Shown one piece after another: positions 29,891 through 38,951 of a stretch of DNA of 64,000 bases (within the stretch, counting starts at the first letter, position 1; each line of letters opens with the position of its first letter). The stretch is from positions 1 to 64,000 of the forward strand of contig WFTT01000055.1 of assembly GCA_015485335.1 (NCBI GenBank), in the 5' to 3' direction. The stretch comes from Robiginitomaculum sp. GTDB taxonomy: Bacteria > Pseudomonadota > Alphaproteobacteria > Caulobacterales > Maricaulaceae. Made by a program: the position numbers and the translations under genes. The notes below the pieces were generated by a model. That model was given only the letters and a program-made list of their open reading frames with translations. It searched no databases and was not told where the DNA came from.

Positions 29891-31717
29891 CTACCAGCCA
29901 CAAGTGCGGCCTTTGTTTTCTTCCTTCAGATAATCCATCAAAGGGGCGAAATATTCGACAATGGCCGAGCCATCAATTTGCCGGGTGCCGGTAAAGGCCT
30001 CCAGCGCATCTGGCCAGGGCTTGGAGGCCCCCATTTCCAGCATGGCGTTAAAGCGCTTGCCCACTTCCTTGTTGCCATAAATGGAACAGCGGTGCAGCGG
30101 CCCGGTCCAGCCGGCCTGTTCGCAGGCGGCCTTCTGGAACTGGAACTGCATGATGAAAGAGAGGAAATAGCGCAAATACGGCGTATTGCCGGGAATATGG
30201 TATTTGGCCCCCGGATCAAAGGCATTATCAGGGCGGTCACCCGGCGGTACAATGCCCTGGTATTGTTTGCGCAATTCCCACCAGGCGGCGTTGTAATCCT
30301 CTGGGGCGACCTCACCGGAAAAGACTTTCCAGCGCCATTTATCCATGAGGAGGCCAAAGGGCAAAAACGCCACCTTGTCCAGCGCCCGTTCCATCAACAG
30401 GCCAATATCCTTGCTTTCGTCGGGGATCTGGCTTTCGTCCAACAGGCCGATCTGCACCAGATAACGCGGGGTGATGGAAAGCGCGATAAAGTCGCCAATG
30501 GCTTCGTGAAAGCCATCATTGGCACCATTTTGGAACAAGACCGGCTGGTTCTTATAGGCGCGCTGGTAAAAATTGTGCCCCAGCTCGTGGTGGATGGTAT
30601 TGAAATCCTCGCCATTCACCTTGGTGCACATTTTGATGCGGATATCGTCTGCGCCATCAATATCCCAGGCCGAGGCATGGCAGACCACGGTGCGATCGCG
30701 CGGCTTGGTGATCAAAGAGCGTTCCCAGAACGTATCGGGCAGGGGATCCAGCCCCAAAGAGGTATAAAACCCTTCGCCGGTCTGAACCATTTTTTTGGGG
30801 GTGTAATGGGCCTTTTTGAGCAGGTCGGTCAGGTCATAATCAATACTGGCCCCTTCCGGCTTGGCAATGTCATAAACATTGCCCCAGGTCTGCGCCCACA
30901 TATTGCCCAAAATATCGGCACGGATCGGCCCCGTGGCCGGTTGCACGTCATCGCCGTAATTTTCATTCAGCTTGGCCCGGACATAGCAATGCAATTGGTC
31001 ATACAGCGGCTCGACCTGTCCCCACAGGCGATCCACTTCCTTGGCCATCTCCGCAGGAGGCATGTCATAACCAGACAGCCATAATTCGCCCACATCCTTA
31101 AAGCCCAGCTCGCGGGCACCTTCATTGGCGATTTCCACCATACGGGCATATTTGTCATGCATGGATGGCGCCGAGGCCATGCGCCATTTTTCCCATATTT
31201 CCTTCAAGCGCGCCGGGTCTTTTTCGGTGCCCATCATCACTTCCAGATCGTCCAGGGCGACCTTTTCGCCATCCAGATCAATGGTGGCCGAGGAATAGGC
31301 GCTGTCCAGAAACGTAGTGATATCGGACAATTCCTTGGCCGCCCCATCCTTGGAAGGGGCCGGCAGGGTCAGGCCCAGCTTGATCATCTTCATTTTGCGG
31401 GCCAGTTCGCCGGTCAGCGGCAAATCTTTGAAGCGCTTGGTGCCATTGGCATATTTAACCCCCAATTCGGTGGATTCAGCCCCGGCCCTGGCGGCCAGCC
31501 AATTGGTGTCGTGATTGATGAAATTGGCCTGCATCCAGAACACATGGCTGGCATATTCATTCATGTCCCTGAAATCGGCTTCGGCCTTTTTCACAAACGC
31601 GGCGGCATCATCCATGGTGGCCGGGCCTTTGGCCTCAGTGTCTTTGCTTACAGATACCTGCCCGGAACAGGCAGTGATCAGGACCAGCGCCGTGGCGCTC
31701 ATCAATAGTTTCTTCAT
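29891..31717 (-). CDS. M2 (angiotensin-converting-enzyme-like) dipeptidyl carboxypeptidase lipoprotein
   Basis: Lipobox LITAC after signal sequence; zinc motif HHELGHNFYQRAY; M2-type sequence; ATG 31717 chosen. Confidence 0.9.
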   Translation of the reverse strand: MKKLLMSATALVLITACSGQVSVSKDTEAKGPATMDDAAAFVKKAEADFRDMNEYASHVFWMQANFINHDTNWLAARAGAESTELGVKYANGTKRFKDLPLTGELARKMKMIKLGLTLPAPSKDGAAKELSDITTFLDSAYSSATIDLDGEKVALDDLEVMMGTEKDPARLKEIWEKWRMASAPSMHDKYARMVEIANEGARELGFKDVGELWLSGYDMPPAEMAKEVDRLWGQVEPLYDQLHCYVRAKLNENYGDDVQPATGPIRADILGNMWAQTWGNVYDIAKPEGASIDYDLTDLLKKAHYTPKKMVQTGEGFYTSLGLDPLPDTFWERSLITKPRDRTVVCHASAWDIDGADDIRIKMCTKVNGEDFNTIHHELGHNFYQRAYKNQPVLFQNGANDGFHEAIGDFIALSITPRYLVQIGLLDESQIPDESKDIGLLMERALDKVAFLPFGLLMDKWRWKVFSGEVAPEDYNAAWWELRKQYQGIVPPGDRPDNAFDPGAKYHIPGNTPYLRYFLSFIMQFQFQKAACEQAGWTGPLHRCSIYGNKEVGKRFNAMLEMGASKPWPDALEAFTGTRQIDGSAIVEYFAPLMDYLKEENKGRTCGW

Positions 31718-31878
31718 GGCGTATCTCCCCAGTTTCAGGCCCTGTTTTGGTCCTGATTTTGCGCGAAGTGTAATCTCATGAGAAGTGGCGTCAATGCTGG
31801 TAAAGATTACCATATCAGCCTTGACGGAACTGCCCGTACAGCGCACAAGGCGCGACAAAGTTTGCAGGAGTTTTATCC

Positions 31879-33219
31879 ATGACCGTCAAGGTCCGTTTCG
31901 CCCCCAGCCCCACCGGGCAATTGCATGTCGGCAACATCCGCCCGGCCCTGATGAACTGGCTGTTTGCGGCCCGTTCCGGCGGTATTTTCATGCTGCGTAT
32001 TGATGATACCGATGTAGAGCGCTCGACCGCGGCGTTTGAACAGGGCATTTTTGATGACATGAAATGGCTGGGCCTGACCCACGGGGAAACCGCCAAACAG
32101 TCGGAACGCTTTGACCGTTATGCCGCGGTGGCGGATGATCTGAAAAACCGTGGGCTTTTATATCCCTGTTATGAAACTGCGGACGAGCTGGATCGCCAGC
32201 GTAAAATTCAGCGCAGCCAGAACAAGCCGCCGGTATATAACCGCGCCGCCCTGAACCTTAGTGATGCAGATCGTGCCGCGCTGGAGGCCGAGGGACGCCA
32301 GGCTCATTGGCGCTTCAAGCTGTCTGGCGAGCCGGTGCAATGGGATGACGTTATTCGCGGGAAGCAGAACATTGATACCGCCTCGCTGTCTGACCCCATT
32401 TTGATCCGTGGGGATGGCTCGTATCTTTATACACTGCCCAGCGTGGTGGATGATGCGGATTTTTCCATCAGCCATATCATTCGCGGCGAAGACCATGTGA
32501 CCAATTCGGCCGCCCAGATTGAAATCTTTCACGCCATTGGGGCGACGGCTCCGGCCATGGGGCATCATCCCTTGCTGGTAGGGGCCGATGGCGGCAAGCT
32601 GTCCAAACGGCTGGGTACGTTATCCATTGCGGGCCTGCGCGATGAAGAAGGCATTGAGCCACAGGCGATCCTGTCATTGCTGGCCAAAATCGGCACCTCC
32701 GATCCGGTGGAGGTTCGCCGCGATCTGGCGCAATTGGTGGAAGAGTTTTCGTTCGAGAAAATTGGCCGCGCGCCGGCCCGTTTTGATCCGGCAGAACTGA
32801 AGGTCCTGAACGCCAAATATCTGCATGAAACCCCCTATGGAGATGTGGCAGACCGTCTGGCGGCGCTGGGCGTTGGCGGCGGTGAGGCCCTGTGGAATGC
32901 CATTCGCGGCAATGTGGAAACCCTGGCCGATGCCACCCATTGGCACAATGTAGTTTATGGCGAAATTACGCCTGTGATTGCCGATGAAGATGCAGACTAT
33001 CTCAAAGAGGCGGCCGCCTTGTTGCCAGAGGGCGATCTGGATGAAAACACATGGTCCACCTGGACGGGTGTTTTAAAAGAAAAAACCGGGCGCAAGGGCC
33101 GGGGTCTGTTTTTGCCTCTGCGTCTGGCGCTCACCGGGGATAAACACGGCCCCGATGTGGGCTCATTGCTGGCCCTGATGGACCGGGAATTGGTGCTTAA
33201 CCGCCTAAATGTCTCCTAA
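31879..33219 (+). CDS. gltX: Glutamyl-tRNA synthetase
   Basis: RFAPSPTGQLHVGNIRPALMNWLFA and KLSKRLG signatures. Confidence 0.95.
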   Translation: MTVKVRFAPSPTGQLHVGNIRPALMNWLFAARSGGIFMLRIDDTDVERSTAAFEQGIFDDMKWLGLTHGETAKQSERFDRYAAVADDLKNRGLLYPCYETADELDRQRKIQRSQNKPPVYNRAALNLSDADRAALEAEGRQAHWRFKLSGEPVQWDDVIRGKQNIDTASLSDPILIRGDGSYLYTLPSVVDDADFSISHIIRGEDHVTNSAAQIEIFHAIGATAPAMGHHPLLVGADGGKLSKRLGTLSIAGLRDEEGIEPQAILSLLAKIGTSDPVEVRRDLAQLVEEFSFEKIGRAPARFDPAELKVLNAKYLHETPYGDVADRLAALGVGGGEALWNAIRGNVETLADATHWHNVVYGEITPVIADEDADYLKEAAALLPEGDLDENTWSTWTGVLKEKTGRKGRGLFLPLRLALTGDKHGPDVGSLLALMDRELVLNRLNVS

Positions 33220-33632
33220 GTAGAGTCGTTCGGGGCAAACAAGACATCACCATCCTCTTTATAGAGCGTTTTCGTGGGGGTGCGCTCTAATAAGGCCAAT
33301 ACCGTTTCTGACGGGCGGCACAGGGCCACGCCTTTATGCGTACAGACGATGGGGCGATTAACCAGCACCGGGTGTTCCAGCATTGCCGCAAGCAAATCCT
33401 CGTCAGTAATTTCAGGATCCAGCAATCCCAGTTCTTTTGCCGGTGATTTGCTGGTGCGCAGGGCGGTGCGTGGAGTAAGGTTTGCCGCGGCAAACAAGGC
33501 CAGCAATAACGGCTTTGTCCACCCGGTATCCAGATAATGAATAATTTCGGGCTGGTACCCCGCGCCTTCTATCAGGGCAAGCGCATTGCGCGATGTGCCA
33601 CAGGCCGGGTTATGGAATATGACAATGCTCAT
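33216..33632 (-). CDS. arsC: Arsenate reductase (glutaredoxin-type)
   Basis: [18 protein letters not shown] catalytic motif; ars synteny. Confidence 0.93.
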   Translation of the reverse strand: MSIVIFHNPACGTSRNALALIEGAGYQPEIIHYLDTGWTKPLLLALFAAANLTPRTALRTSKSPAKELGLLDPEITDEDLLAAMLEHPVLVNRPIVCTHKGVALCRPSETVLALLERTPTKTLYKEDGDVLFAPNDST

Positions 33633-34660
33633 GATTTTGCGGCCGGGTGCGGAAAATGCCGTTGGGTGGCATTGGCAAACATCACCAGTGACAGCATAAC
33701 CGGCACCTCGACCAACACGCCAACCACGGTGGCCAGAGCGGCCCCGGATTGCAGGCCAAACAGGCTGATGGCGACGGCAACGGCCAGTTCAAAAAAGTTT
33801 GATGTGCCGATCATGGCGCAGGGGGCGGCGACAGAGAAAGGCACACGCCACAGCCATGCCGCCCCATAGGCGATGGCAAAAATGCCATAAGACTGGATGA
33901 TCAGAGGAATGGCAATGAGTGCGATCAGCACTGGTTGTTCAAGAATAACCTGCCCCTGAAAACCAAACAACAGAACGACCGTTATCAGCAACCCAAACAT
34001 GGAATACGGCTTCAAATGGTCAATAAAACGGGTCAGGACTTGTTCGCCGCTGCGCAAAAGTGCTGTTCTTGTCGCGATCCCGGCTATCAGGGGAATAACC
34101 ACGTATAAACTGACCGAGAGGATCAGGGTCGCCCAAGGGATGTTTATATCGGTCACGCCCAGTAAAAGAGCAACGATTGGCGCATAGGCGAAAACCATAA
34201 TGGCATCATTCACGCTGACCTGGGCCAGGGTATAGGTGGCATCGCCTTTGGTCAGTTGAGACCAGACAAAGACCATGGCGGTGCAAGGCGCCGCGCCCAG
34301 CAGGATCAGCCCGGCAATATATCCATCGGCACTGTCCGCCGGGATGAAGCCGGCAAATACGCTCTTGAAAAAGAAAACCCCCAGCGCCGCCATGGTAAAA
34401 GGCTTGATCAACCAGTTAACAACCAGGGTAATCACCAGGCCTTTTGGGCGTTCGCCAACACGGCGCAGGCTGGAAAAATCTACGGCCAGCATCATGGGAA
34501 ACACCATGGCCCAGATCAAAATGGCAATGACGAAATTGACATGCTGAAATTCTAATGCCGCAATTACCGTAAATACGGCTGGCATCATTTTTCCAAGAAC
34601 AATTCCAGCCAGAATGCCCAAGCCTACCCAAAGGCTTAAATATCGCTCGAATGCAGACAT
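33629..34660 (-). CDS. ACR3-type arsenite efflux permease
   Basis: Ten-TM pattern, [37 protein letters not shown]. Confidence 0.93.
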   Translation of the reverse strand: MSAFERYLSLWVGLGILAGIVLGKMMPAVFTVIAALEFQHVNFVIAILIWAMVFPMMLAVDFSSLRRVGERPKGLVITLVVNWLIKPFTMAALGVFFFKSVFAGFIPADSADGYIAGLILLGAAPCTAMVFVWSQLTKGDATYTLAQVSVNDAIMVFAYAPIVALLLGVTDINIPWATLILSVSLYVVIPLIAGIATRTALLRSGEQVLTRFIDHLKPYSMFGLLITVVLLFGFQGQVILEQPVLIALIAIPLIIQSYGIFAIAYGAAWLWRVPFSVAAPCAMIGTSNFFELAVAVAISLFGLQSGAALATVVGVLVEVPVMLSLVMFANATQRHFPHPAAKS

Positions 34661-34661
34661 G

Positions 34662-35000
34662 TTACGATTGAACCTCTAATGGGGGTGCTGGATGCTTGGC
34701 GATCGTCATCAGGAAAGCCTGTAAGGGGGCCAAGGCGTCAGGGTTTAACGAATAACAAACCCGGGGGCGCTCTATCTCACCAACAACAATGCCGGCCTGT
34801 TTCAGTATGCGCAAATGTTCAGATGTCGTCGAGGCGGCCAGGCCAGTGGCATCGGTGAGGTCACACCCTATGCAGGTTTTTTGGCGCATCAGGGTCAGAA
34901 TGATTTGAACGCGTGCCGGGTGACCAAGGGCTTTGGCTAAAATGGCGATTTCGCCAGTCTGGCCGGAGGGGGCAGGCAAAACGGGTTTTGTGATACTCAT
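34662..35000 (-). CDS. arsR: ArsR-family transcriptional regulator
   Basis: [30 protein letters not shown] helix-turn-helix; ATG at 35000 just downstream of a palindrome; ars synteny. Confidence 0.9.
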   Translation of the reverse strand: MSITKPVLPAPSGQTGEIAILAKALGHPARVQIILTLMRQKTCIGCDLTDATGLAASTTSEHLRILKQAGIVVGEIERPRVCYSLNPDALAPLQAFLMTIAKHPAPPLEVQS

Positions 35001-35012
35001 GAATTTGTACCA

Positions 35013-35037
35013 ATTCGTAATTCGACGAAATACGAAT
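35013..35037 (-). promoter_or_regulatory. Candidate ArsR operator palindrome
   Basis: ATTCGTA(35013-35019)...TACGAAT(35031-35037), perfect 7-bp arms, 13 nt upstream of arsR ATG. Confidence 0.6.
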
Positions 35038-35101
35038 ATACAATGTAAATAAAAGATGCAAGAGCCCACCCGCAGTTATGCAGACTTCACGACATGGCTT
35101 T

Positions 35102-37126
35102 TCAGATGCCGCTGGCCGCTTTTGCTGTGGCGGTGGGGGCGCCTATGCCTTTTCGCCCCTTGGCGGCGGCGTGGGCAATGGTGGAATATAGCTGGCGGGC
35201 ATCAATGGGTTTGGGGACATAGCCGGTCATGCCGGCGGCCAGATAGCTTTCGCGGTCCCCCTCCATGGCATTGGCGGTCATGGCGATTACCGGTATGTTT
35301 TTATTGGGACCATTGCCGGCCCGCAATTTTTTGGTGGCCAGCAACCCATCCAGAATGGGCATTTGGATATCCATAAGCGCCAGGTCAAATTCGCGCGTTT
35401 CCAGAAAGTCCAGCGCGATTTTCCCGTTTTCTGCATGAACAATTTCATAGGGAAATGGCTTTAGCAAGGCGCGCAATACCTTGATGTTCATGGCATTATC
35501 TTCGGCCACCAGAATGGTGAGCGCCCGTGGTTTTTTGGCATCGGTGCCTTTGGCGGGCTGCTTTTCCTTTGGGGCGGTGCAGGGGGCGGCGCCAAAGCGA
35601 AAACGAAAGGTGGATCCTATGCCTTCGCGGGATTCTACGCTCAATTCGCCGCCCAACAAGGTTGCCAGTTGCCGCGATATGCTGAGCCCCAGGCCGGTGC
35701 CGCCAAAACGCCGGGTGATCGAGTTGTCGGCCTGTTCAAAGGGATTGAATAAGGCGTCCAGACAATGGGGGGCAATGCCGATACCGGTGTCACGGACGGC
35801 GATTTCTAACTGTGTATTGCCATCCGTTGTGCCAAGGGTTTGAACGGTTACGTCAACGCTGCCGGTACTGGTAAATTTAATGGCATTAGATAACAGGTTG
35901 AACAAAATCTGTCTGATGCGGGTGGTGTCTGAATGAATCCATTGTGGCACGTCCTCTGCAATCTTAAAATTTAACTCCAATGCCTTGTCACTGGCCCGTG
36001 GAGCCCACAGGGACTGGGCCTGTTGCAATAGGGCCGCGAAATCAAAATCCGTATATTCAACGCTGAGCTTTCCAGACTCGATTTTGGTCAGATCCAGGAC
36101 ATCATTCAATATGGCCATCAGGGTTTCGCCGCCGGTGGTCAGGGTATCCACATGTTCGCGGATTTCATCATCCAACGACATGGTGTCCAGAACCTGTGCC
36201 GAGCCGAGAATGGCATTCATGGGGGTGCGCAGCTCGTGGCTCATCATCGCCAGAAAACGGGATTTGGCCTGATTGGCATTTTCAGCTTTGGCGCGGGCCT
36301 GTTCGGCCTTTTCGATCAGGCGGTTTTTCTCTTTGGCGCTGGCTTTTAGGGATTGCGCCGCCTTGGCTATGGCCCCGGCCTCGAAACGGTCCGAGTGCAC
36401 TTTGGGCAGATGAACGTCCAGATGGCCCTTGGCCAGTGCGTTCATTACCCGTTGCAACAGGCGAATGGGCCGGGCAACGGTTCTGCCAACCAATACCGAT
36501 AAAATGGTGGCCAGCGATGCGGCAATAACCACAAAGAGCACCGCCCACATGACCGCTGAACGCCGCTGGCTTTGCAGGCCCTGAATAAAGCTTCTGGCCT
36601 TGGTATGGGCAAAAAATGCAATCTCGGTCAGATAGTCGTTCATCAAATCGCGCGATAGCCAGCTTTCGCGGCTGGTGCGTTCGATCACGGCCGACGGGGC
36701 ATGATTGCGCAGGGCCTCCATCATGCGGTCATTATGGCGCTTCCAGTCCAGATAATAAAAGGTAGCCCCACGGGCCATTTTAGGATTGCCCAAAAAACGA
36801 TCTTCGATAATGGAAAGATTGGTGCGAATGGCCGGGTCCAGGGCTTCTGTCTTATGCTGATACGCCGCGATGCTTGTGAGAGTTTGTGTTTCCAGTGCGG
36901 TTTTCAGATAACCGTTTAATTCAGAAACACTGCCTTCGATTTCCAAAACGGCATTGCCAACCACCAGGGGGTGAACCTCGATGGATTTTCCAATTTGAAC
37001 CACTTGATTGAAATGGTGCAGAGTTACCAGACCCAAGGCACTCATCAACAGGATAATCGATAAATTTACCGCGAGAATCCGTTCCAGAATATTCCGGTCG
37101 TTGAACCATCGAACCAGCATATGCAA
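35102..37126 (-). CDS. Hybrid sensor histidine kinase/response regulator
   Basis: FLAMMSHELRTPMNAILGSAQ, GTGLGLSISRQLA, C-terminal receiver ILVAEDNAMN ... LALMDIQMPILDG ... PKPI. Confidence 0.92.
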   Translation of the reverse strand: MHMLVRWFNDRNILERILAVNLSIILLMSALGLVTLHHFNQVVQIGKSIEVHPLVVGNAVLEIEGSVSELNGYLKTALETQTLTSIAAYQHKTEALDPAIRTNLSIIEDRFLGNPKMARGATFYYLDWKRHNDRMMEALRNHAPSAVIERTSRESWLSRDLMNDYLTEIAFFAHTKARSFIQGLQSQRRSAVMWAVLFVVIAASLATILSVLVGRTVARPIRLLQRVMNALAKGHLDVHLPKVHSDRFEAGAIAKAAQSLKASAKEKNRLIEKAEQARAKAENANQAKSRFLAMMSHELRTPMNAILGSAQVLDTMSLDDEIREHVDTLTTGGETLMAILNDVLDLTKIESGKLSVEYTDFDFAALLQQAQSLWAPRASDKALELNFKIAEDVPQWIHSDTTRIRQILFNLLSNAIKFTSTGSVDVTVQTLGTTDGNTQLEIAVRDTGIGIAPHCLDALFNPFEQADNSITRRFGGTGLGLSISRQLATLLGGELSVESREGIGSTFRFRFGAAPCTAPKEKQPAKGTDAKKPRALTILVAEDNAMNIKVLRALLKPFPYEIVHAENGKIALDFLETREFDLALMDIQMPILDGLLATKKLRAGNGPNKNIPVIAMTANAMEGDRESYLAAGMTGYVPKPIDARQLYSTIAHAAAKGRKGIGAPTATAKAASGI

Positions 37127-37263
37127 ACCTCTTCCGGTGCATGTTCTAGCCCAGCCAAATTATTCTTTTGTCCCAATACGGATAATGTACTTTAAAGATA
37201 AACAAGAGATTATGCTTATCTGAATTTATTACTTAATACGCAGGCTCAGCTCCGATAAGGCGC

Positions 37264-38736
37264 CTACTGTTCGGATAAAGCGCCCGCGCGCTCCAGCATC
37301 AGGTAATAGGCCTGTATCCCGTGGGCAAAGTCTTCAACGCCCATGCGTTCATTCAGGCCATGAATACGGGAAAAATCAGAGCTGTCGAAGGTATAGGGGG
37401 CAAAGCGGTAAATATCATCGGTAATGATGGCGAAATATCGCGAATCCGTGCCGCCCAGCACCACATTGGGGGCAATGATGGTGCCGGGAAAAACGTCCTT
37501 AACAATGCCCGCCAGCCAGGCATAAGGCCCGGTGCCGATTTGTGAAACCGGCGAAGGCTCGGTGCCGGCGGTGCCGGCAAGGGTAATGGTGATCCCAGGA
37601 TCGTTAATCGCGGCGCGCACATGATCAACGATGCCTTGCACACTGTCGCGGGCATGGATGCGAAAATTGACATAGGCCACGGCCTTGCGCGGCAGGGCGT
37701 TTTCCTTGAACCCGGCATTGATAATGGTGGGGGCAATGGTGGTGCCCAACATGGCGCGCCCGGAGGCGCTTTTTTTCATTTTGGCGCTCACCATAGGGCC
37801 AAACAGCCACAGATTGGAGACCGCCATGCGGCCTACAAAGGGCTGCACCGGCGCGGTGGCCTGCAGCATTTTTGTGATCACGGGGTCAATTTTCTGCTCG
37901 AACGGATGGGCCTCAATGGCGGCAATGGCGCGCGATAATGCCCCAATGGCGGTGCGGGTCGGCGGGGTGGAGGAATGACCGCCCTTGGCCGTTGCCGTCA
38001 GGATCAGGGTTACATACCCTTTTTCCGCCACCCCAATGCGGGCAACCGGCCCTTTGGCATCTGGCATATTGGTGGTGATGGCCCCGCCTTCATCAATGAC
38101 CGCATAGGGGTGAATTCCCCTTGATTTCAGCAATTTGGCAATGGTTTTTGCGCCGCTGCCCAGAACTTCTTCATTATGCCCAAAGGAGAAAATCAGCGTG
38201 CGTTTAGGGGTGTAGCCCGAGGCGGCCAGACGGTCGGCGGCTTCCAGCAGGCCGATCATGGCCCCTTTGTCATCAATCGATCCGCGCCCCCAGATATAGC
38301 CATCCTCAATCAGGCCGGAAAAGGGTGGTTTTTCCCAGGCGGCTTCTGCGCCTTCACTGGCCGGCACGACGTCCTGGTGGGCCATAAATACGATGGGGTC
38401 CAGTGTTGGGTCGCTGCCCTGCCAGCTGTTCAGCTGGGAATAGGTGTCTACCATTTGGGTTTGCACGGCATCATAAAAATGCGGGTAGGTTTGCCGCATC
38501 CAGTTTTGCAGGTCGATAAAGGCCTGTGGGTTAAAGTCGGCGGGATCCTGGGTGGAAATCGTGCGGAACTGGACCGCCTGCGAAAGATGGGCGGCGGTTT
38601 CATTGGGGTCAACGTTGACCAGTTCGATGGAAATGGCCTTGGCGGTGGGCGGCGCGCCTACCTGGCTGGTGCGGAACAATACCACCGCAATCAGTACAAC
38701 CATAATGACCCCGCCTGCCAATACAATCCGCTTCAT
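37264..38736 (-). CDS. Membrane-anchored M20-family peptidase
   Basis: N-terminal TM, IVFMAHQDVVPA, WGRGSIDDKGAMIGLLEA, FGHNEEVLG; ATG 38736 chosen. Confidence 0.88.
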   Translation of the reverse strand: MKRIVLAGGVIMVVLIAVVLFRTSQVGAPPTAKAISIELVNVDPNETAAHLSQAVQFRTISTQDPADFNPQAFIDLQNWMRQTYPHFYDAVQTQMVDTYSQLNSWQGSDPTLDPIVFMAHQDVVPASEGAEAAWEKPPFSGLIEDGYIWGRGSIDDKGAMIGLLEAADRLAASGYTPKRTLIFSFGHNEEVLGSGAKTIAKLLKSRGIHPYAVIDEGGAITTNMPDAKGPVARIGVAEKGYVTLILTATAKGGHSSTPPTRTAIGALSRAIAAIEAHPFEQKIDPVITKMLQATAPVQPFVGRMAVSNLWLFGPMVSAKMKKSASGRAMLGTTIAPTIINAGFKENALPRKAVAYVNFRIHARDSVQGIVDHVRAAINDPGITITLAGTAGTEPSPVSQIGTGPYAWLAGIVKDVFPGTIIAPNVVLGGTDSRYFAIITDDIYRFAPYTFDSSDFSRIHGLNERMGVEDFAHGIQAYYLMLERAGALSEQ

Positions 38737-38951
38737 TTTGCTTACCCGTCCACTTTGGTGTTCCAGATGCTTAGCGTACCGGCAGGGCGCGATGATCGAA
38801 AGAGGGGGATGTAAAAAAACAATTCTAACCAAATTGTCATCTAGGATTGCTTGGCCAGCGCCCGGTGTTGGTGCAAAACAGATAGATAAACCAATGAGAA
38901 GATTGGTTTCCCGCTATGCCGGGGGGCATATATAAATTTTGAGGAAACAAA

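Noticed and set aside
29879-31084. 401-aa plus-strand ORF opposite the M2 peptidase
   Set aside because: Antisense shadow ORF of a strongly supported gene; composition low-complexity, no recognisable motif.
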